Position numbers and translations under genes: made by a program. Below are positions 13,336-28,800 of a DNA stretch of 64,000 nt, piece by piece; the stretch's first letter is position 1; each line of letters opens with the position of its first letter. A model generated the notes under the pieces. The model saw only the letters and a program-made list of their open reading frames with translations, was not told the DNA's origin and ran no database searches. The DNA comes from Apteryx mantelli (lineage: Eukaryota; Chordata; Aves; Apterygiformes; Apterygidae): assembly GCF_036417845.1 (NCBI RefSeq), contig NC_090020.1, forward strand, positions 43,446,425 to 43,510,424, read 5' to 3'.

Positions 13336-16300
13336 GTCTTACCGGAATAAGAAGTTCCATTAGCTATGTCTGCTCCTCATGCTTCCTTCAGACCACTCTT
13401 GCTCTGCCCTCTACCAAAGCAGAGAGATGCAACAGGCATGGAAGACGTACACAGGCCAGTTACACTCATGATTTGCATACTCCTAACTCTCAGGAAGGAA
13501 GCTAAATGTCCCTTTCTGCAGAAAAACTGTAGTTACAGCTGCCTTGCCAACTAAATGGGCAATCTGCAGCTCCGTATATGTGCTGTGAGCCAGCAAATTA
13601 GAGGATTTGCATGGACATGAAGCTGTGAACCCCAGCTGTGCATCAGACCGCCTACAAGCCAGTGCTCCACTTGAACTGCGTCCCCAAAACTCCTACCCAC
13701 CAAATCTTTGCCGAGAAGAAAAAGAGCTCTACCAAAACTCTGAAGGCAGGGGATGGATTTTTACACTGAAACACAGAAACATTAGAGAGAGGGGAAGAAA
13801 GAGCAATTTTGTCAACGCAGAGGAAATGTGGTGTAATAATTAACTTGGGTACAACATAAAATCACATTATAATATATTTGCACTGGCCCTATACTGAAAC
13901 TCTATCTGCTAAACAAGTCTAATGTTTGATCATTAGTCAGTGAAGTTCCCGAGGCTTTGGCACAATGTTTCAGTTTAATAAAACGATTACATATGTGGAA
14001 AGCCACTGGCAGCGTATCTTCTGGTGATGGACTGCTTTCCTTTTCTTCGCTCTTTTCCCTAACTTGAAACATCCCCTATTCAGCCTCCCCACTGCTGCTC
14101 AGAGACAGCTCTGCTTTTGTCATCCACAGCAGGGTGGGTCTGCAGCCTGAAATCCCAGTAGCACAATTTCAGCCCTTGTAAAGCTGTCAGTGTTGTCAGG
14201 GGGCTGTATGCAGTCCCCTTTGAAACTCGAAAGAAAGGGAGGGGAAATTGCATCACCGAACCACAAGAAACAGGCACATATGTGCTGCACACTGCAGAGC
14301 TCACAGGAGGCTACGATCTTCTTAGCTCTTCTAATAAATCTAATTTTGGTGCCAATGCTTTCCTTCTGCGTCCCGGCACTACGGCTAATGGAGATGTGAT
14401 CCACAGAATCAGCCTAGGAGGGAGAAGTGTTTTCACTTTGCAAACTCAAAGTCATCACCACTCTCATATCCATTATCAATGCTAAGACTTTCCAGTGGTG
14501 CAATCTTCCCAATATATCCTGCTGATTGAATATTTGGGTTAGCATACTTTAGATAAAAGCTTGGATATTTACAGCTAAATCTTCCTGACACTTTTCAGAC
14601 AAGTCTCTAACTTTTCTGGGCCCTCTAATATTGAATCTCTGTCTCAATATCCCATCAAACACTTCTCATCTGCCACTCAGCTTGAAGATTAACTACTGCG
14701 TATCTTCATTTGAGCTGACACTTAACTGCTATTTGGAATCTGATTGCCAAAAAATTTGATGTCAGGCAAGGCCAGTGGGAACGACAAGGAAAGGCATTTT
14801 AAATTCCACAAATATGTTCTCCTGAGAACAAGTATTAGTGCCACACTGCACACCAACTGGTGAATGGAAGTTATAAGCAGCTACAGTCAAAGTCAACTCT
14901 GACAGGAACATATGACAGCTGAATTACTAAATGCATCTCTAAAGCATTAAACAACCTGTTATTTTCACTTTTGTTTTCAATCAAGAGACTTTGCATTGCT
15001 TATATGCTTTTACTTTTCAGTTCACAGAAATCCAAATAATATCTGAAAATTTTTTTTAAATGGATACCAAGCAAACATACTAGTTTTGGACTACTGTTCA
15101 TACTTTTTGTGGGCAGAAGGGATATTTTGTCTTTCTTAGAAAACATATATTACTTGGGAATCTCAGACTCTTGGCACTGACATTAGCATATCCATTGAAG
15201 TAATGCAACTACCCTCTCCTTTTAGCCTGTCATTTACTGTAACAGTTGGCACTGCTAGGAAAGGACTAGGGAAAAGAGGAAGCTAAGGAACTTGACAGTT
15301 ACTACTATGTACCTTGAATATTCAGCTCGCCAGCAGCTCTATCAGCTGTTTTGTCTCAAAGACTGCATAAACATGATATAAATAAGTTCTTACATTTAGG
15401 AACACTTTTAATGCTATGTAATAGTTACTAAGAAACAGCAAGTTTTCTCTTTTTTAATATTCAAGTCCATTTGCTTCCTTCTTGTGTTTTTCTCTGTTAC
15501 TGCTTCCTCATCACTCATGCCAGCTTTTAGACTAAGAGGAAATTTTTGTCAGAAAAAGTAAAATTACATCAGCCAACAATGGTCAGAAGAAACACATACT
15601 TTAGAAGCAGTTTAGAGCTTCTTGCTTATGTCTCCACCTGGCAAAGGTCTGTTTTTGCAAAGGTTTGTACATTTATATATATATATCTGTTAATCTAATG
15701 AATGATTTTATAACTGCCACACTTTTATTCTTAGGCTATAAAATAACCCATTTAGCTGCTGCTTCTTTTACAACCTTTCTTATGCTTAGTGTCCTTCTGA
15801 CCTTTCCAGTAGCACTCTTTCCAAACTGTTCTACAGATTACCAATTTCTGTTCATCCAAACCTTCTCCTGCATATTTCTCTCCTGGGAAACCTAAGAGAG
15901 ATTAGATCCATCACACATGTTTGTGAAAGAATGAATTTAAAATAATGTCTTCATACATGATGCAAAGCCCTACTGAGCTACCACCTTACCACCTTCTCTT
16001 CTCACACCCTTTTACCTCCCTTACTATTCTCTTGGATATGAATATTTAGTAAACTGCAATCTAACTTAAATTACAAAGGTACTGCAGTGACAGTGGACTA
16101 CCTAAAAGGGCTATAATAGATTCCCACGACCTGAAATTTCCAAGGCCAAGAGGGCTCATACACTGTGGGAATACTTTTTAGCTTTTGCAATCTACTTCAT
16201 TAATGCCAGGAGAGAAGAACAAGCACTAACCATTTCTTACACTGCTACAGATTTCCTGGGTGATTCAAAGTTGTAAAATGCTTTGGCTATTCCTACCAGC

Positions 16301-18602
16301 ACTGTTGGTTTGCTCCTGAAGATTATCTCAGTGATAGCATCTCAGGCTCAAGAACTGTAATTCAGGCCTTTCTGGTAACTTCACATCACCAAGAACCATA
16401 ACACCACATGGAGCTTCCTCAGACAATCAGTCCCATAGTACAAGCTTGCATGGTACCTTCTGGCAAAATGTTCTCATATTAACCTTATCCCTCTCCTGTC
16501 TGCACATGACTCCAGCATGCAAGTCTACATAAGGGCTCCTCCCTAACCATGTCTATCTGCCAGTGTTTCAAAGCAAGTGGGGAAAACCTGCACCAGGATG
16601 CAAATGTCTCTGCTAACATCCTTCCATATTGTTTCCCAGGGCAACTGCATGCTGCATCAGCACACAACATCTTGCAGAGGGCTGGCAGCCAGGATGTGCC
16701 CTCCTGGGCTTTGCCAGAGAAACTCCAGTTCGACTTTTCTCTATGTACTTGTATAGACTATCTGCTCAAAAATGGTGGGATTGGCCAGGTTAGCCTTTCG
16801 TGGAAAAGGTGAAGCAAAGATGTAGATGCTGTTTACAATGGCTACCAAAGGCAAAAGTTTGTCAGACACACAGATCATGCAGGCATCTTGCCACACACTC
16901 TGGCCAGGCAGGTACCTTGCAGATAACTGAAGCTCTGAGATCTGACTTGGCTCCCCCAGCAACTCTGCTGGCTGAGTGCTGAAAATCACACCAGAGGAGG
17001 GTCCGCGGATTGGTCTGAGAGCCAAAAGGAAACAAGATGACCACACACTAACCCATCCAAGCAGCTTACAGTCATCACTACTGACCTGCCTTTAGCTCCA
17101 GCTTTGGTGACATATTTATGGTCCTGTTCAGAGAGTTCAGAGTGGAATACACTCCTAGCTCAGTCCTGCTGGCTGGCCTGGCAGCACAGCCAGCCTGAAA
17201 AGGGGGGCATGGGGGACCCCTTTGTGCTGCTCAGTTTCCAAAGAGCCAGAATGAGCAGGAAAGCAGTGGAATACGGCACAAGCGCATCTGTCACCCTACC
17301 TCAAAACCTCTAGCATTCTAGCTATGAGGGTACCCAGACTGTACACAGGGATACAATTGGACCCCAGGGTCCTTCCCAACTGGGCCCCACTGTCATGTCG
17401 CTCCTAACACTCAACAAGGTGAAAAGCTTACGTAGGCAAGAAATCTGGCTGTTGCACAGCCATGACTGCACCTGCCTCTCCCTTTCTACCTATGAAATTA
17501 AGGAAACAACATTACCTTACCTCAAAAAGCATTTTGAGGTAAACAGTAAACATTAAGAATTGCAAGGTGTTCATATATGCAGTAATGGGACAGATTATTT
17601 CCTTAAATGAAAGGATGGAGAGATTTAAAGTTTATTTTATGATAATTATACAAATATATGACAAAGATTCTTTTAAAAAAATTGTTCAGCCTTCATTGTT
17701 TCTGGCAGTACATGGTTGCTTTCCTTACTCTCAGTAAAATTTTAACTGCTCTGTGCAAAAGTTGAAATATATTTTGTCCAAGATCTATGCTCTGTTTTTC
17801 TTTAGCAGAATTATAAATAGACTATGATTTTATTTGTGACATTTTAATTCCCAATTTCACCCAATAGCTTACATCTTGCACATGCTGGGATTCAGTTTCA
17901 AGCAACTTTATTATGTAACCCCTGCAAAGTTAGCAAGCTCCCCTTTGGCTGTCAGAGTAGGACCTACTAAAATCTATGATTATTTTAGCATTTATTGGAA
18001 TGTGCTATTAGAAAGAAAAGGTCAAATGTGCTCCCGGGAAGGCAGGGCCAGTTTAAGTTTCCATCTCGAACCCATTTCTCGCATGCAACAAGCAACCCCT
18101 TCCTCCACCCATTTCTGTCAGGCAGGATGAATCACAGCAGCAACATCTGTTTTAGAGAAGGAATTTCTGATACACATTTAATGTGTTGTAAATATTTGCT
18201 TTTCCATCAAAATGTATTTGAAATGGCAAGTCACTATTCAGGAAGAGAGGGGAATACAGTGACACATACAGTGATATGCTCCGACTGCACTGTCACCACT
18301 GCAGAGAGCATTCTCAAATCATTCTACAAGAAGACAGTTCTCTTTTAGGGACAGATTTCAAAAAATTTGTCAGCAGTACTCATTACCCATCTCACTGGGA
18401 AAATGGACTGCGTTGTTTTAAATGGCAAGTTTACTGAGGTAACTGAAAACCCTCTATCAGTCTATGAATTTGCACCCTTTCTGCCCTTTCTTCATTCATT
18501 TGGAAGGATCCATTCCACGAGAAGGAAGAAAATCATCTCCCTCTCCATGTGGGCCTTAACAGAAAGTCCTAGTCTCCCATCTTTCCTCTCAAGTACTGAA
18601 AG

Positions 18603-18630
18603 AAAAGGTCTGTACCAAAAGGTCTGTACC
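18603..18630. repeat. 14-bp perfect tandem duplication
   Basis: The unit AAAAGGTCTGTACC occurs twice back to back. Confidence 0.9.
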
Positions 18631-21600
18631 AGAGAAGAGAATTTTTCTTCTCGGGGAGGGGGAGTTACTCACCAGAAGCAGCAGTTGCTGCTATAGACTC
18701 ATGAGATCTAATCTTCTCCCCATTACTAAGTTACACATTAGAGATCTCCAAATTTGAAGGGTATAATTCATAATAAGAGAGGATGATCAGTCATGGTACA
18801 GAGACAGTAATCTGAACAACCCCTACATCCAAGCATCCAGCTTGCTTTCTAAGAGCACTTCCTCCTGCCCCCCACAACACAAACAAATGCAGGAAATATT
18901 GATCTTGCAGAAGAGTATTGAGACAAGTAACCACCTGTGATGATGAGGAACCTCTGACACTACTAAAAGAGGTGGTGTGGGGAAAGGCAGCAAAAATAGA
19001 TTAGATAAGGCACCCCGAATGCTTAATCAGACATTTGTATTAATGTTACAGAGTCTCCTTAAAAAGTATCTCTATGCACGATTCGTCAAGGACTATCAAG
19101 AAGTTGTACAGACACTTACTATAGTTAAATTGCTATGAACACATGAAAAAGTTGCTCCCCAGGGAGCGTAACTTACATTAAAAATGTCATTAGCAGAGAA
19201 CAATTCAACTGAGTAGGAAAGAAAACCAACACATGTGGAATTAATAATCTCAGATACTGCTTAATAACATTTCATTTGCAATTCTCAGAAATGACCATAG
19301 TTAGTAAAAGCATAGAGAAAAAATCTGGAGTAATTCCGGGGGAAGGAAGAAAACTGAAAGCTATTTTTTGAGATTCTTCAATAACTCATCTGCACATACT
19401 GGCACCCTGATGAACTTCACTTAAAAGGCAGTACTGTGGAGGTGGAGTATTGCAAGTTAGTTGCTTGGCTTCTGCAGCCAAAAGATGACTCAGGAGGACC
19501 TCTTCTCCTCTTTCTAAACAATAGCTAGTGCAAAAGACTGATGTTTAATATATTAAGCTTTCTTTTCTTATGGTTACAAAGGCATAAACAGATTTTAAAA
19601 TTTATAATCAAGAGCTTAATCCTTTGCTTTGTAAGCCTACAACTTATTTCCATTTTAAAATCTAAGCAGCACTTTAAGAAGATACAGAAGAACTAAGAAA
19701 AACAATTTGAAAAGCACATCATTCTCATGAAGGTGACAAATACAAGCACATCAGCCTCAGGGAAAAACTCTGACTACCTGCAACACAAGGGAAGGCCTGG
19801 AAGGTCAAGAGTAAGGATGCAATTTCTATCAATCAAAGATTCCATTTTCCTGCAACAGGTTTTGATTAGGGACTGGTAGTGTCGCATGTCACATTAAGAG
19901 GCTAAAACCTCCCCTGGCAGACTAATGGTAGTCCAACGGCAGCTCTCTTCTGACAAGGGGAGAGACAGGTTCAGCTACAAGGAGGAAGTCCATGGTATCA
20001 CATGATCTGCTTTTGTTTAAGAAAATACGATTACCATTTGGTTTTTCTATACTGTACTTCTTGTGTGCATACTTGTGTGTGTGAATTTCTCTTTGAAAGG
20101 ACTTCAACTTTACTGTCAAAATCTGATCAAGAATTTCTTCCCATCTAAGCGGTTTCTCAATAAGGAAGCTTCCTAGTCACAGCCTTGCATTAAAGATCTG
20201 GCAGCCAGTCACAAGCAGAGGAGCTTCCTGAGAAGTTTGGTGTCTATGGAAGAGCTGTCCAGAGAAGATGAATCTATTCCTGCAGAAACAATGGTATCAG
20301 GTAGAAGCAAGGTAGTACAAACAATGGAAGCTCAAAATATGGTTATGAAATATTATTTGTACATATTTTATAAATAAACATAAAAAAGAGATTTAAAATA
20401 CAAGTTCTCGTATAATTGCTAAGTTCTAGTTCCCTAAAATTAATGGAAGCCTGACCATTGACGTAAAAGGTCAGAAGCTCATCTGAAATATGCTTCATGT
20501 CAAGATGTGTCTCAGAGCTATTTCTCCTAAGAATTTCAGAAAACATTCAATTCAAGAGAACCCAGAAAGATTTCACTGTAACGAATTAAAAATATTGTAA
20601 ATATATGATTAAATTATGAGCTTACAAGTCTGAAAACAAACTGACCAAAAAACAGAGGACTTGGAGGAATCCCTGAAATTGAGTTCTTCTCACAAATAGC
20701 CAGAATACTCTGTAGGTCAGAGTACCAGAAGTTTCAAAAATTCCTATTTATCCTTATGCAGCAGCACTGACTAAATCCTCACAGAAGAAACAATGTAGAA
20801 AACTTTCAACACCTTGACTCTGAATATTACACGGTCTTTGTGTTAAGCAGAGAAGCAAAAGTTGGCAAAAGCAGGTGAAACTATAACAGTTCCAGATTTG
20901 TACTAGCTAAGCAAACTTGTAAATACTAAAGAATACTTTACTTCATGGGTTGGGGTGGGGGGGGAAACTGCATGTTTCAATCTCTCAATTTTTTTCACTG
21001 GAGGCAAGAAACTGACAATTTTCTACTTGAACCTCACCTGGAATTTCTCAAGGCCTCACACTAAGGAAGCTAATTTGAAACAATAAACTGTCTTTTCAAG
21101 AGGCATGGAGGAAGCAATTCTATTTTCAAAAGCATTTACAAGATATTCAGTGTTACTTGATGCTTAATAAATATAACAAGAACAATAGATATACCTATAT
21201 ATATAAAGTCCCACTTCATTTTTTAAAATATATTTAAACTTATTGAATTGTATTGGATTTTCTGCTTCAAAATTAATCACTCACTCAAGAGCCTCTCTCA
21301 GAAATGCCCTCAAAAGGCACCTATGGCAGTTATTACAGCTCAAACCAAGAAGAATAAATTCGGAATCAGATCACATACGTGGTATGTCGTAACTGTCATT
21401 CAACTGAAAGGAAAACAACGCTTTGTTTGCATCAAATCCAAACTTCTAGAGCAACATAGGACCTGTCAGACCAGTCCTGAAATGTCATTGATATAACACT
21501 ACTGCATTGTCATATATAGTTATATTTGCATACTTTAGTGGAGAAGAAAACTTTATTTTATGAAAAGGAATTCTTAAATATCCCAATGATATTTTTATTT

Positions 21601-22239
21601 TTCATTTTTAAAGTCTTGTACATCACACAGAGCTTAAAAGCATGATTATAAAAAACAACAACAAAAAAATCACTTTCTTTCCCCATCCCCCCTCTTTTTT
21701 TTTAATCATAGAAGAGTTTAGAAGAAGAGCTGAGCAACTTACACAGGGGTGACAGTACTTAGAGCCTCAGAGGCCTCAGCAATACTAGGTATCACATAAA
21801 TGACACCATGCACAGAGATCCTATTAAAGTTTCATCATTTATCCTCCCAGAACGCTTTTCTGTTTCACATTACCTGAAGCACTTATTTACAGTTTTGAGC
21901 GGTCTAATTTTCTCTGCCCCATTCTGTAATTCCTACAACACAGCAACTGCAGAGACCCTTTGGAGACCCCTCTCTCCCCAAAGCAAAGTCAGACATCATG
22001 GAAAGTCCACCAGATGGTATGAGTGTCTTCTCAACATCTATATGTAAACAGAAGTTATCAGATCTTCAGTAAAGGCAGTTTTTTCTTCAGAATAATAATG
22101 AATAGCTTTTGTGAGAAATGTGAAGAGCCAGTATGTTCAACACAACATTCCAGTGTAATTCTTTCAGAGATTAAAATACAACATTAATGCTTGCTACAAT
22201 AGTACTTATATACAGTCAGTTGGCTCAATCAATAGGAAA

Positions 22240-22751
22240 AAGTGATTTATTGCAAAGAGTAGATTTCAGACAAACAGGTATCTAGAAGTCCAGTTTGTAA
22301 TGATTTTATTCAGACAAAACAAAAAAGTTTAATGTTTTCATGCAACATTTGCTCTTGAGTCTTAAATAATTATGACAAACAGAGAAATAGTTAAGGAACG
22401 CACTAATTAAAGACCTTAGTGAATATACAAAAACCTCAATATTATAGGTTATACAAAGTAAAGAACATCTTAAATACTTTCCCAAAATACTGCAGCAGCC
22501 GAGACACAGTGATATGCCTTACAAGGGCATAGGAATGTAATTTAGAAATCACACGGGAACTACCCATTTCCTTTAATTTCACTGAGCAAGACAAAAGCAA
22601 CGTTCAACTCCACACAGATTTTTCACATGATATCTATACAGTACCTTGAGTTTTATCCAAATAGTAAAGTTAGACATGTCATTTATTTAGTAAACAATTA
22701 TGTGGTAAACCTCTATTACATTTTTCCTTGTTTTTACCTGGAGTAGTCATG
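22240..22751 (-). other. AP3S1: AP3S1 3' untranslated region, probable extent
   Basis: AT-rich sequence follows the AP3S1 stop. On the minus strand, AATAAA signals occur at 22682-22687, 22305-22310 and 22246-22251, with another farther out at 21552-21557. The pair near 22.25-22.31 kb would give a 3' UTR of roughly 450-520 nt. Which site is used cannot be decided from sequence alone. Confidence 0.45.
22246..22310 (-). terminator. AP3S1: AP3S1 candidate polyadenylation signals (two AATAAA hexamers)
   Basis: Two canonical hexamers read on the minus strand at 22305-22310 and 22246-22251, about 440-500 nt after the stop codon. An earlier one at 22682-22687 would give a very short UTR. Confidence 0.4.
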
Positions 22752-22880
22752 TTATTTAAAAGAGGGCAGGTTTGGCACTTTTATACTGATGTCACCAATA
22801 TTAATATTTCTTGGGATCTCTGGCAGATTCATATTCTTTACAGCAGAAACAGCCCGGGCTGGAGCTCCTGCTAAACCAGC
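22752..22880 (-). CDS. AP3S1: AP3S1 exon 6, C-terminal tail and stop (residues 152-193)
   Basis: Encodes AGLAGAPARAVSAVKNMNLP through VPNLPSFK and a TAA stop at 22752-22754. The acceptor is CATACAG. This extension beyond the small-chain core is specific to sigma-3 subunits. Confidence 0.97.
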   Translation of the reverse strand, partial: AGLAGAPARAVSAVKNMNLPEIPRNINIGDISIKVPNLPSFK

Positions 22881-25800
22881 CTGTATGTAAAGCGAAGAAG
22901 AAAAATACAAGTCAGGCAAAGTTGGTTACAAGAATCGCTAGCAGTTACACAGACAACTAACTTTTAAAGTAATTCCATGGTTACACAATTAGAAAGACCA
23001 GATGATAATTTTGTTTGGAATGAAATGGGTTATTTGGAAATATTAAACCAGAAAGAGAAAACAGTTCACACATTTCTTTTTATATGGTGAAACATGTAAT
23101 GTCAACTTGATGGAAAAGTATGCAGGGAGGAATAGGGGGTTTATCCAAAAGTATGCAATATGCAGGTTATAAAACAATCTGAGGTATTTAAAGGACAATA
23201 TGCTGTCTTTGTCTCTTACTTATTCTAAAAGTTTACATGGTACATAGCTGACTAACTTTGGTTACAAGTTCAGAATAAGTTACTGAATGTCAGTTGAACC
23301 ACATTACTTAAACGCATGCAAATAAGAGGTAAATCAAGCTGGCTTAGCCTGAATTGAAAAGGCTAAACACCTTGCATTTGTGGGTGATAAAGGGCATGCA
23401 GAAAGATAACTACTACAGACCAACTGAAGTGCAATAATCCATCATCCCACAGTATCTAAATATGAGCTAACATATCTACAAGGCCCTAGGCACACTAGAA
23501 CATTACCTAACAACCTGGTTATGCCAAACTGAACATTAAAGTACCTATTCTGTGTTAAATTCCTTGACTGGAGTTTCTCTCTGCATTTAAAGCCCCAGCT
23601 CTGTTGTATAAATACATAAATTTAACAATACAGAAGGTTTTTTTTATCACTGATTTCCACTGAGTTCTGCCTTTTAGATAAAATAACTGCCAAGTTTACA
23701 TATTAGGGTTTATTACTGCAATGCTAACAGAAATGATTTGCAACTCAGAAGTCTGAAGACATACAGAACACGATCTTTTCCTACTGTATCTGAAGTATAC
23801 TTTTTCAAAACTTTGTTGCTTTAAGGGCTGTTTAAAAAAAGCCAAATAATTAAGTTGTTACTGTATTTGCTACTACATAGAAAACTAGCATTTATTATAA
23901 ACAAGGCAATGTTTCTCCTAAAATTTCAGATTCACTAAATATATTTAGAATTGCCTATATGACTATTTCAGGCTTCCCTCACAACAACAAAAATGCAAAA
24001 AACTTTTTTGTTCTTGCTGAAAAATATTTTAAAGCCTGGTAAGGTTTCAAAACAAAACCTATAGCTTGCAGAAAAATACATCATATTCCCGATTCTATGA
24101 ATATATGAAAAAAATGTACTTTTTATTTTGATGTTTTAAAAGTAATATTAAAAATATTTGCAAAAAAAAATTGCAAAAGTAATTTTCAGAACTGAGTGTG
24201 GCATCTTGTAGACCCAGTAAAAACTAATAATCTACAAGAAACAAAGTAACATGCTAAGAACTCAATCTAACAAACAAAAGACTAAACCTGTAGAAATGGA
24301 AGGTCTGTCATTCCAAGAGTATTAAGGACTGAAGAAATCAGTGCATACACAGAAAAAATAATTCTGAGAAAACAATACAGCAAGACAAAAGGAGAACTAA
24401 CTTCTGGAGAAGTTTGTGATTCATAGCTGATTATTAAATACTGTTTGTCAATAACTATTGCTCAAAGTATAACCTTTTCAGATTCATGAGTTCCACTGAA
24501 ATTCATTGCAATTACAGAATATAATTACACTGAGGAGTACATTTGACTTCTGTCATATCAACTCGTACTAATGTTCAAAAGCAGACAGACACCCAACGTA
24601 CTCATAACCATTCTCACTTTTACTGCTCTTTCATGAGAAATAAACATAAGGTCTAATTAACAAAAGGTTTCCACTTCAAATCCTACCTACTGTTTTACTC
24701 TAGATACGTATAAATTCTCCTCCCTTCAAAAACACCCATAGTCAAAACTGATTAAAGTTTCTGGTTTTGAACTAATCCCCTTATGTCATGTGGAAAGGCT
24801 AACGCATCATAAATCCCTAGATTTTAGTCACAGGAGGATTCCCAGGACCAGGAACAGAGGCCAGAAAGCCAGGAGCCATCTGTTATTACATCCCCCCTGC
24901 CAAACACTTCTATCTGAGACATGCCAAAGTGGGAAGGACACGTGGAGAGAGAGGAGAAATCTCAGGAAATCATAAACCTCTAAGGCAACCACATAATTTG
25001 CTTTCACTTTGGCCCTGACATAATCCAAATTGTCGGTTTGCAGAGAAACAGCGTAACCAAATAAAAGGGTGTAAAAAAGTATTTTTAAAGTGTCTTTTTC
25101 TTTGGCTTGTCTTCATGTCACCAACAGTATCAGGTCATTTACTTCATGAAAGGATTGGAATTGAAAGAGCCTTTGAAGGGGAAAGCCTAGACCTAACATT
25201 ACTGATACTGAAAAAAATGCAAACATCCCAAGTCTGCAAGCCTAAATCTGCAATAACTTGAAAAAGCAGCATTAGACATCGCAATTTTTTTTTGCTATTT
25301 ACACTTTCAAAAATAGCATAGAAGACATGATGCCACTAGACATTGCCCTTTTATGTTTGTGAATTTTGAAATACCCATTTTAAACTTGAGGTAACTTCCG
25401 ATGAAGTTTTATCAGATAAGAAAATAAATGCATTTCCTCTCTAACTTGGGTCTGTCATTTAAATTTTAGAGTCAGTAACTGGAGGAAAAAAAAAAATCCT
25501 TTGAGCAAAACCAAAGCAGGCCATGTAAACTGTTTTCCACAGAGAAGGTGAAAATATTAATAAAGTAGTAACAAAAGCAATGAATTATACAATTTAGAAC
25601 TTAAACAATGGGAAACCAGAAAAATATTGTAAGTGATGGACATGGTCCACACAAACAGGCATGGCTGGCAATTTAAGAGAGATGCCTTCTAGGTGACTAG
25701 GATGGAGATTCCTTAGCCTAGTTTAATGAGAGTTAATTATTTTTAATGGACATATAAAAGTTTTAGTATAGCTGGTCATTATTTTTACCTACCTGCAGCT

Positions 25801-28800
25801 ATCCTCTTTACACAGACTTACAGTCCCTGCCTCCCGCCCCAATGGCATAGGATACAATGGAGACACAATTGAGAATTATTTAAAACACCACAATTGACAC
25901 AACCATTGCCCTTCCACCCCCCTATACAACCACAACTTCCAACAGTAATGTTCCATTAGGACCATTCTGGAACAGGATCAGTGAAGATCCCTGACAAAAG
26001 TACTATGACACTCCAGATTACCTCTTTTTTGCCAGCAGGATTTTCTTTTGCTATCATATATGGGAGTAGAGATACATTTTCAAACTATTGCACTCTCTTC
26101 TCCTGTAATTCTCTGTATTAAGTGGTCTTGTGATTCAGTGTATACATAATATTGACACAGCAGAATGCTATTTATCACAATGTCATAACCCTATAAAGCA
26201 CAATACAGTCATACAGTACTTAAAGCAAACAGTTTTCAACTAAATGTCTAATAAAATGCCTGAAAAATACTTAAACTTCAAAACTGGGTAACTAATAAAA
26301 GTTATTTTTAATGTTACCATATCTGAATGCCTTTGCATTCCTTTTTAGCATGTCAAACAGTAAAGCACTATGCAGTCCTGCCATTTATCATTTCTTTTAC
26401 AAAAAGTAAGCTACATTTAAAAAAGACAAAGCTACTACAAGAAATATTTCCAGTCCAGTGCCCTCTTGAGCAGTTTTCAACAAGTACCTGATGAAAGAGT
26501 CATCACTGTAACACTGCACTGGATAAGTTTCAACTGCCCTTATTGTCAAATAATTCAGCAGGGAAGTTGGTGAGGTGCAAAGAAAAAGCTTTCACTTAAA
26601 ACACAAAAACACATGTAGCAAGCTTTAAACATGCAGTGAATGAGGAATATTCACAGCAAGCAAATGACTTAAGCAAGCGAAAATGAAACTTCAGACATTC
26701 ATGAAATTTCAGAAATACAGTACGAATTGCATACAGCTGGTATTACAAAGAGCCAATACACCATATTTTTGCCACAGCTGCTTTGTATTCTCAGTTTCAT
26801 TTGTTATTGAAGGTTGTACTTGAATCTTGAAACACTGTATTTTAATAGTTTAGCTTCAGTTACTGCAAAAAATGCTTGTAAACGTGATTATATACTTTTA
26901 GAGTGAATGAGCAATGCCACGTAAGCAAAACAACAATGCTATTTTAAAGACTGAAATAGACACATTTAATAGCAAAACTTCTATTCTACTGGTCCTAAGT
27001 GAGAAATATGAACTGTTGCTAGTTTACTAGGTCATTATTTACTATGAAAATCACTTTTCTTCTTTCTAATCATCGTCTTTCTTCATAATGCCCCACTGAT
27101 AAGTTATATGAAGGTGACCCCAGAAACATTGATTTTTTTCCTAATAATCTGAAATTTTTTAAGAATAAGTATTGCAGATCATAAATTTAGTTAATACGCA
27201 TATTGCTTTTTTTGCTATACAAATAGGAGAAAAGATTCAGACTGACACTGCAAACAGCTTTACATAGAACTAGCTATCATTAAAATAGAGGTATAAAAAT
27301 ACACAGCCTACTGGAAAATGAAATAATGAATTTTTGCAAAATAAACCACTCTCTTCCAGATATACTGGAGGCACTAGGATCTCTCTGCTGCTGGTGTTTC
27401 ATACCAACCTTTCTTTCCAGAACGAGTATGACTTCAAAGCAGCAGGGTTATGAAAGAATGAAAGGATGCAATACATAATATAAAGGAATGATCATGTCCC
27501 CTGCTTATGAGGTTAAATAAATGAACATAATTAGAGAAAAAACAAAATGAAGTCTGCAAGTATATCAAAATGAGGCCAAACAGATAAGAAGACTTAAGAC
27601 ATACTCTTAGAAATTTTAAGCACTTGAATCACAAAGAGAATAATGGATGGGAATGATTAATTATTTGTTTGTTTGTTTTTCATTGCCAGACCCAAAAATA
27701 AAACAGAACATGTGCGAGCAGAACAGGAAAAAAAAAAAAGTAGCTTTGTTCAAATAAAAAAAAAAAACAAACGGAAACCAAGCTCCCTACTCTTACAATG
27801 AAATATGGATATATTAAAAGTGTTGACATACTAGGTAGAGGAAAGTTTTTCGTTTGATTTTCTTCATGTGCTATAACATGCTTCAAATTTAGGTAAAACG
27901 TTTTATACTAGCCAAAAATATTTTTGAACTAATGCTTTAGAACATAGTGCTATTAAATCTAATTACAGAGTTATATTTGCTAAATGTTAAAGGCGTTACA
28001 TACTCTATCCTAGAAGGATCATGCAAAAAGCCAACAGCAAAGCTATATGTAAATAAAATAAATTTCATCTGCTTAAGATTCCAGCTATTTAAAATACCTG
28101 TAGTTTGAATACACAGATACTTAAAATGAGTGGCAATGAATTCTGAAATAGTGTAATTATCATTACTGAAATTCAAACTATTGAGCTCAACTGAATGTTT
28201 CAAACAGCAAACAGGGGCACAACAACCATAAACTGAACTTCAAACATGCATTTTCCTCCTCCTTTTTCAGTTCCCTGTTCACATTCAGTGACTGCAGTTA
28301 TCAAGATCTCTCAAAGCAAAATCCAGTGATCCAGACTGCAAGGGCAGCAAATATACATTTGAAGTTTAGTATGTGCTGACTGCCCTTCTCATTTTGTTAT
28401 GTTCAATACAATTACAGAGTTGAAAGATCACTGTTAATACTTCTACATAATCTTCATGAAGCAAACTGATTTTATTGCATAGATATAAAACTATTAAAGT
28501 TTGCTTTAAGTTTTGTTCACCTGCAACTTACTCTGAAACTTCATTTCTCTTTGCAAGCAGGTAGAAGTTCTTTATTTTTATCTGAAATACTAAGTTGTGA
28601 AGCAGGAGAGTTCATATTATGCATTTTAGATTATCAGGGACAAAACACTCCCAAACACAAAGTTATTTCTACTACATCATCACATCATATTTTGCTATCT
28701 GTATGTTCAAGTTTTATTCAGATTAGTTTGGAAGATTTTTAAGTCCATACAAGTTCATATTTCTTTATTACTTAAACAATGATATAAAGAAAAGTTAAAT

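Larger units (their letters stand above)
1..22239. other. Intergenic region downstream of AP3S1, no recognised gene
   Basis: AT-rich single-copy-looking sequence. I looked for aminopeptidase (LVRN), COMMD10 and other expected neighbours and saw no diagnostic peptide. The open frames present are short and mostly explained by chance. Exceptions worth checking are the minus-strand frames at 424-1395 and the GC-richer block at 2,800-3,340. The repeats are listed separately. Confidence 0.6.

Noticed and set aside
12911-13505. Ser/Pro/Phe-rich open frames on the plus strand
   Set aside because: They are explained by the pyrimidine-rich stretch, and no domain or splice structure is visible.
16485-17046. 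Overlapping 60-101 codon frames on both strands
   Set aside because: The region is moderately GC-rich with frames open on both strands, but no motif, splice pair or recognisable family was found.
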